DNA from: JTS-RE37 sp041744575
Lineage (GTDB): Bacteria; Bacteroidota; Bacteroidia; Flavobacteriales; Flavobacteriaceae
Direction of reading: 5' to 3'
Assembly (NCBI GenBank): GCA_041744575.1
Contig: JBGTKP010000042.1
Coordinates: 1-6,414 of the forward strand
Length of the DNA stretch: 6,414 bases
The notes below the pieces were generated by a model, which saw only the letters and a list, made by a program, of their open reading frames with translations, made no database searches and was not told where the DNA came from. A program made the translations under genes and the position numbers. Numbering within the stretch: the first letter of the stretch is position 1; every line of letters starts with the position of its first letter. Shown in pieces: positions 5,036-6,414 of the stretch.

Positions 5036-6414
5036 ATGAAAGCCCTTGAAAAACCCTTCTCAAGATTCCTCGGTACCCTCCCTTTTTTAGCCTTACTGTT
5101 CCTCGCATTTTCCTGCAGCCCGGACCCGGTAGCAGAACCCTCAAAATCGGCAGTGAAACCTGTGCCGACGTCGGAAGATCCGGATGAAACACCTGAAGCA
5201 ACGTATGCTGTGACCGAAGTCGCCCGTGGCGCTGTACTGCATGGGGCCAATGGCCTCGACATCGGACCTGATGGCCACCTGTATATTGCCAGTGTCGTTG
5301 GAGAAGAAATTGTCGTGATGAACCGGTCAGACGGAACGATCATCGAACGATTTGGAAAGGAAATGGGGGTAAAGGGTCCGGATGACCTCGTATTTGGTCC
5401 GGATGGCTCACTCTACTGGACGGACATTATCTTTGGGGAAGTAGGCCGGATGACCCCCGATGGAGTGGTGACCAAACAATTTGTGGCCCCTGGCGTAAAT
5501 CCGATCACCTTCTCACCCGATGGGCGCCTCTTTGTGGGTCTTGATTTTCTTGGCGACGGGCTGTATGAGCTCGATCCCAACCTTTTGGATCCCCCCAGGC
5601 CTATCATCATAAGCACTCCCGAAAACCCCTTCCCGCTTGGATTTTTGAATGCGTTCGACTTCTGTACCGATGGCTTCTTATACGGACCGCTGTTTGCGGC
5701 AAATCTGGTCGTTAAGGTAGATGTCGGCCAGGCGGGGGATCCTGTATCTACAAGCCCTTTCACGGATGGGACTGTTCAAATATTGACAGACGGGTTTAGC
5801 AATCCCGCGTCTGCCAAGTTCGATCCCAAAGGCGTCCTCCATGTTCTGGATCAAACCGGGGCGGTTTTTAAGGTTAGCATTAAGACCGGCGAAAAAACAC
5901 TGTTCACTACCATTGAACCCGGATTGGATAACATGGTATTCGACACAGATGGCACCCTTTTTATGACCAATAATGACGAGGGATGGGTGGCTGAAATACT
6001 ACCCGGAGGTCAAGCGCGTATTATCAGTCCCGGGGGAATGATTGCCCCTTCCGGTGTCGCAGTTCTAGCAGGCGCCAATGATGGGGATAAGGTGTATGTG
6101 GGGGATATATACCGATTGAGGCAGTTTAACGGACAGACCGGGGATCAGGAAAATGCCTATAAGGGCTATTTAATACCTGAAGAAAATCCAGTGTCGCTCA
6201 TTCAGCCATTGGGCCTGTCAGCGGATGGGAACAACCTGATAGTTGCCTCCTGGTTTAGTGGTGCGGTACAGGTATGGGATTCACAAACTCAGGAGGTGCT
6301 GGAGCATTATGCCTTGGGCGCCCCTATTGATGCCATCCGCTTCGGAGAAGGTATTATTGTGTCCGATCTGACATTGGGTGGCGTATTATGGGCCAGTGAC
6401 CAGTCGATGATCCT
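5036..6414 (+). CDS. Beta-propeller lipoprotein with NHL/SMP-30-like repeats (3' end outside window)
   Basis: The frame starts at ATG 5036 and stays open for 459 codons to the right edge. The N-terminus FLGTLPFLALLFLAFSC is a lipoprotein signal with the lipidated cysteine at C27, followed by a flexible Pro/Glu/Ser/Asp-rich linker (28-56). The rest consists of about nine repeats of roughly 40 residues built around a strand pattern 'x-h-x-h-x-P-D-G-x-L-Y/F-h': NGLDIGPDGHLYIAS (72-86), DDLVFGPDGSLYWTD (116-130), PITFSPDGRLFVG (156-168), and further units near 204, 257, 298, 338, 391 and 430. This is the NHL/SMP-30/gluconolactonase-like beta-propeller pattern. It is probably anchored in the outer or inner membrane; role could be lactonase-like hydrolysis or ligand/protein binding, and the sequence does not decide. 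The start is fixed by the signal peptide; no Shine-Dalgarno sequence is present. Minus-strand frames across it are shadows. Confidence 0.85.
   Translation, partial: MKALEKPFSRFLGTLPFLALLFLAFSCSPDPVAEPSKSAVKPVPTSEDPDETPEATYAVTEVARGAVLHGANGLDIGPDGHLYIASVVGEEIVVMNRSDGTIIERFGKEMGVKGPDDLVFGPDGSLYWTDIIFGEVGRMTPDGVVTKQFVAPGVNPITFSPDGRLFVGLDFLGDGLYELDPNLLDPPRPIIISTPENPFPLGFLNAFDFCTDGFLYGPLFAANLVVKVDVGQAGDPVSTSPFTDGTVQILTDGFSNPASAKFDPKGVLHVLDQTGAVFKVSIKTGEKTLFTTIEPGLDNMVFDTDGTLFMTNNDEGWVAEILPGGQARIISPGGMIAPSGVAVLAGANDGDKVYVGDIYRLRQFNGQTGDQENAYKGYLIPEENPVSLIQPLGLSADGNNLIVASWFSGAVQVWDSQTQEVLEHYALGAPIDAIRFGEGIIVSDLTLGGVLWASDQSMI

Noticed and set aside
4990..5763. Minus-strand frames of 66 to 117 codons
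   Set aside because: They lie antisense to the propeller lipoprotein, whose repeats and lipoprotein signal clearly establish the plus-strand frame.

Overview
The window most likely comes from a Bacteroidota genome, probably a marine-type flavobacterium. Start codons generally lack Shine-Dalgarno sequences, the promoter-like elements match the Bacteroidota pattern (TTTG followed about 18 nt later by TAnnTTTG-like), and the secreted proteins have signal peptides typical of the phylum. No rRNA, tRNA or CRISPR array was seen.

Left part (1 to about 1434): mobile and defence remnants. The window opens inside an insertion sequence, with the last 79 codons of a DDE/rve transposase and an inferred IS end near 281. 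Facing it on the minus strand is a McrB-type gene: an MrcB N-terminal DNA-binding-like domain followed by an AAA+ NTPase. Its reading frame stops right after the arginine-finger region, exactly at the inferred IS end. It therefore looks like a type IV (McrBC-like) restriction gene cut off at its C-terminus by the IS or by an IS-mediated deletion. No mcrC is visible. This part is clearly AT-richer than the rest (14 G+C in 901-960 against 40 in 2641-2700).

Middle part (1726 to 3960): two co-directional genes 57 nt apart. The first encodes a Tat-exported alpha/beta hydrolase of the dienelactone hydrolase/acetyl xylan esterase type. The second encodes an exported TIM-barrel protein of the xylose isomerase-like (sugar phosphate isomerase/epimerase) superfamily. 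Together they suggest extracytoplasmic handling of a sugar or sugar ester; the substrate cannot be read from the sequence.

Right part (4097 to 6414): a small secreted NTF2/SnoaL-like (DUF4440-type) protein, then a 480-nt non-coding stretch rich in perfect inverted repeats and carrying the best promoter candidate in the window. After it comes a large lipoprotein with NHL/SMP-30-like beta-propeller repeats, which runs off the right edge. All four right-hand genes have export signals, so from 1726 onward the window encodes an envelope/periplasm-directed gene set. I see no convincing new multi-gene system. The points most worth a second look are the IS-truncated McrB gene, the exported hydrolase/TIM-barrel pair, and the palindrome-rich leader of the propeller lipoprotein.
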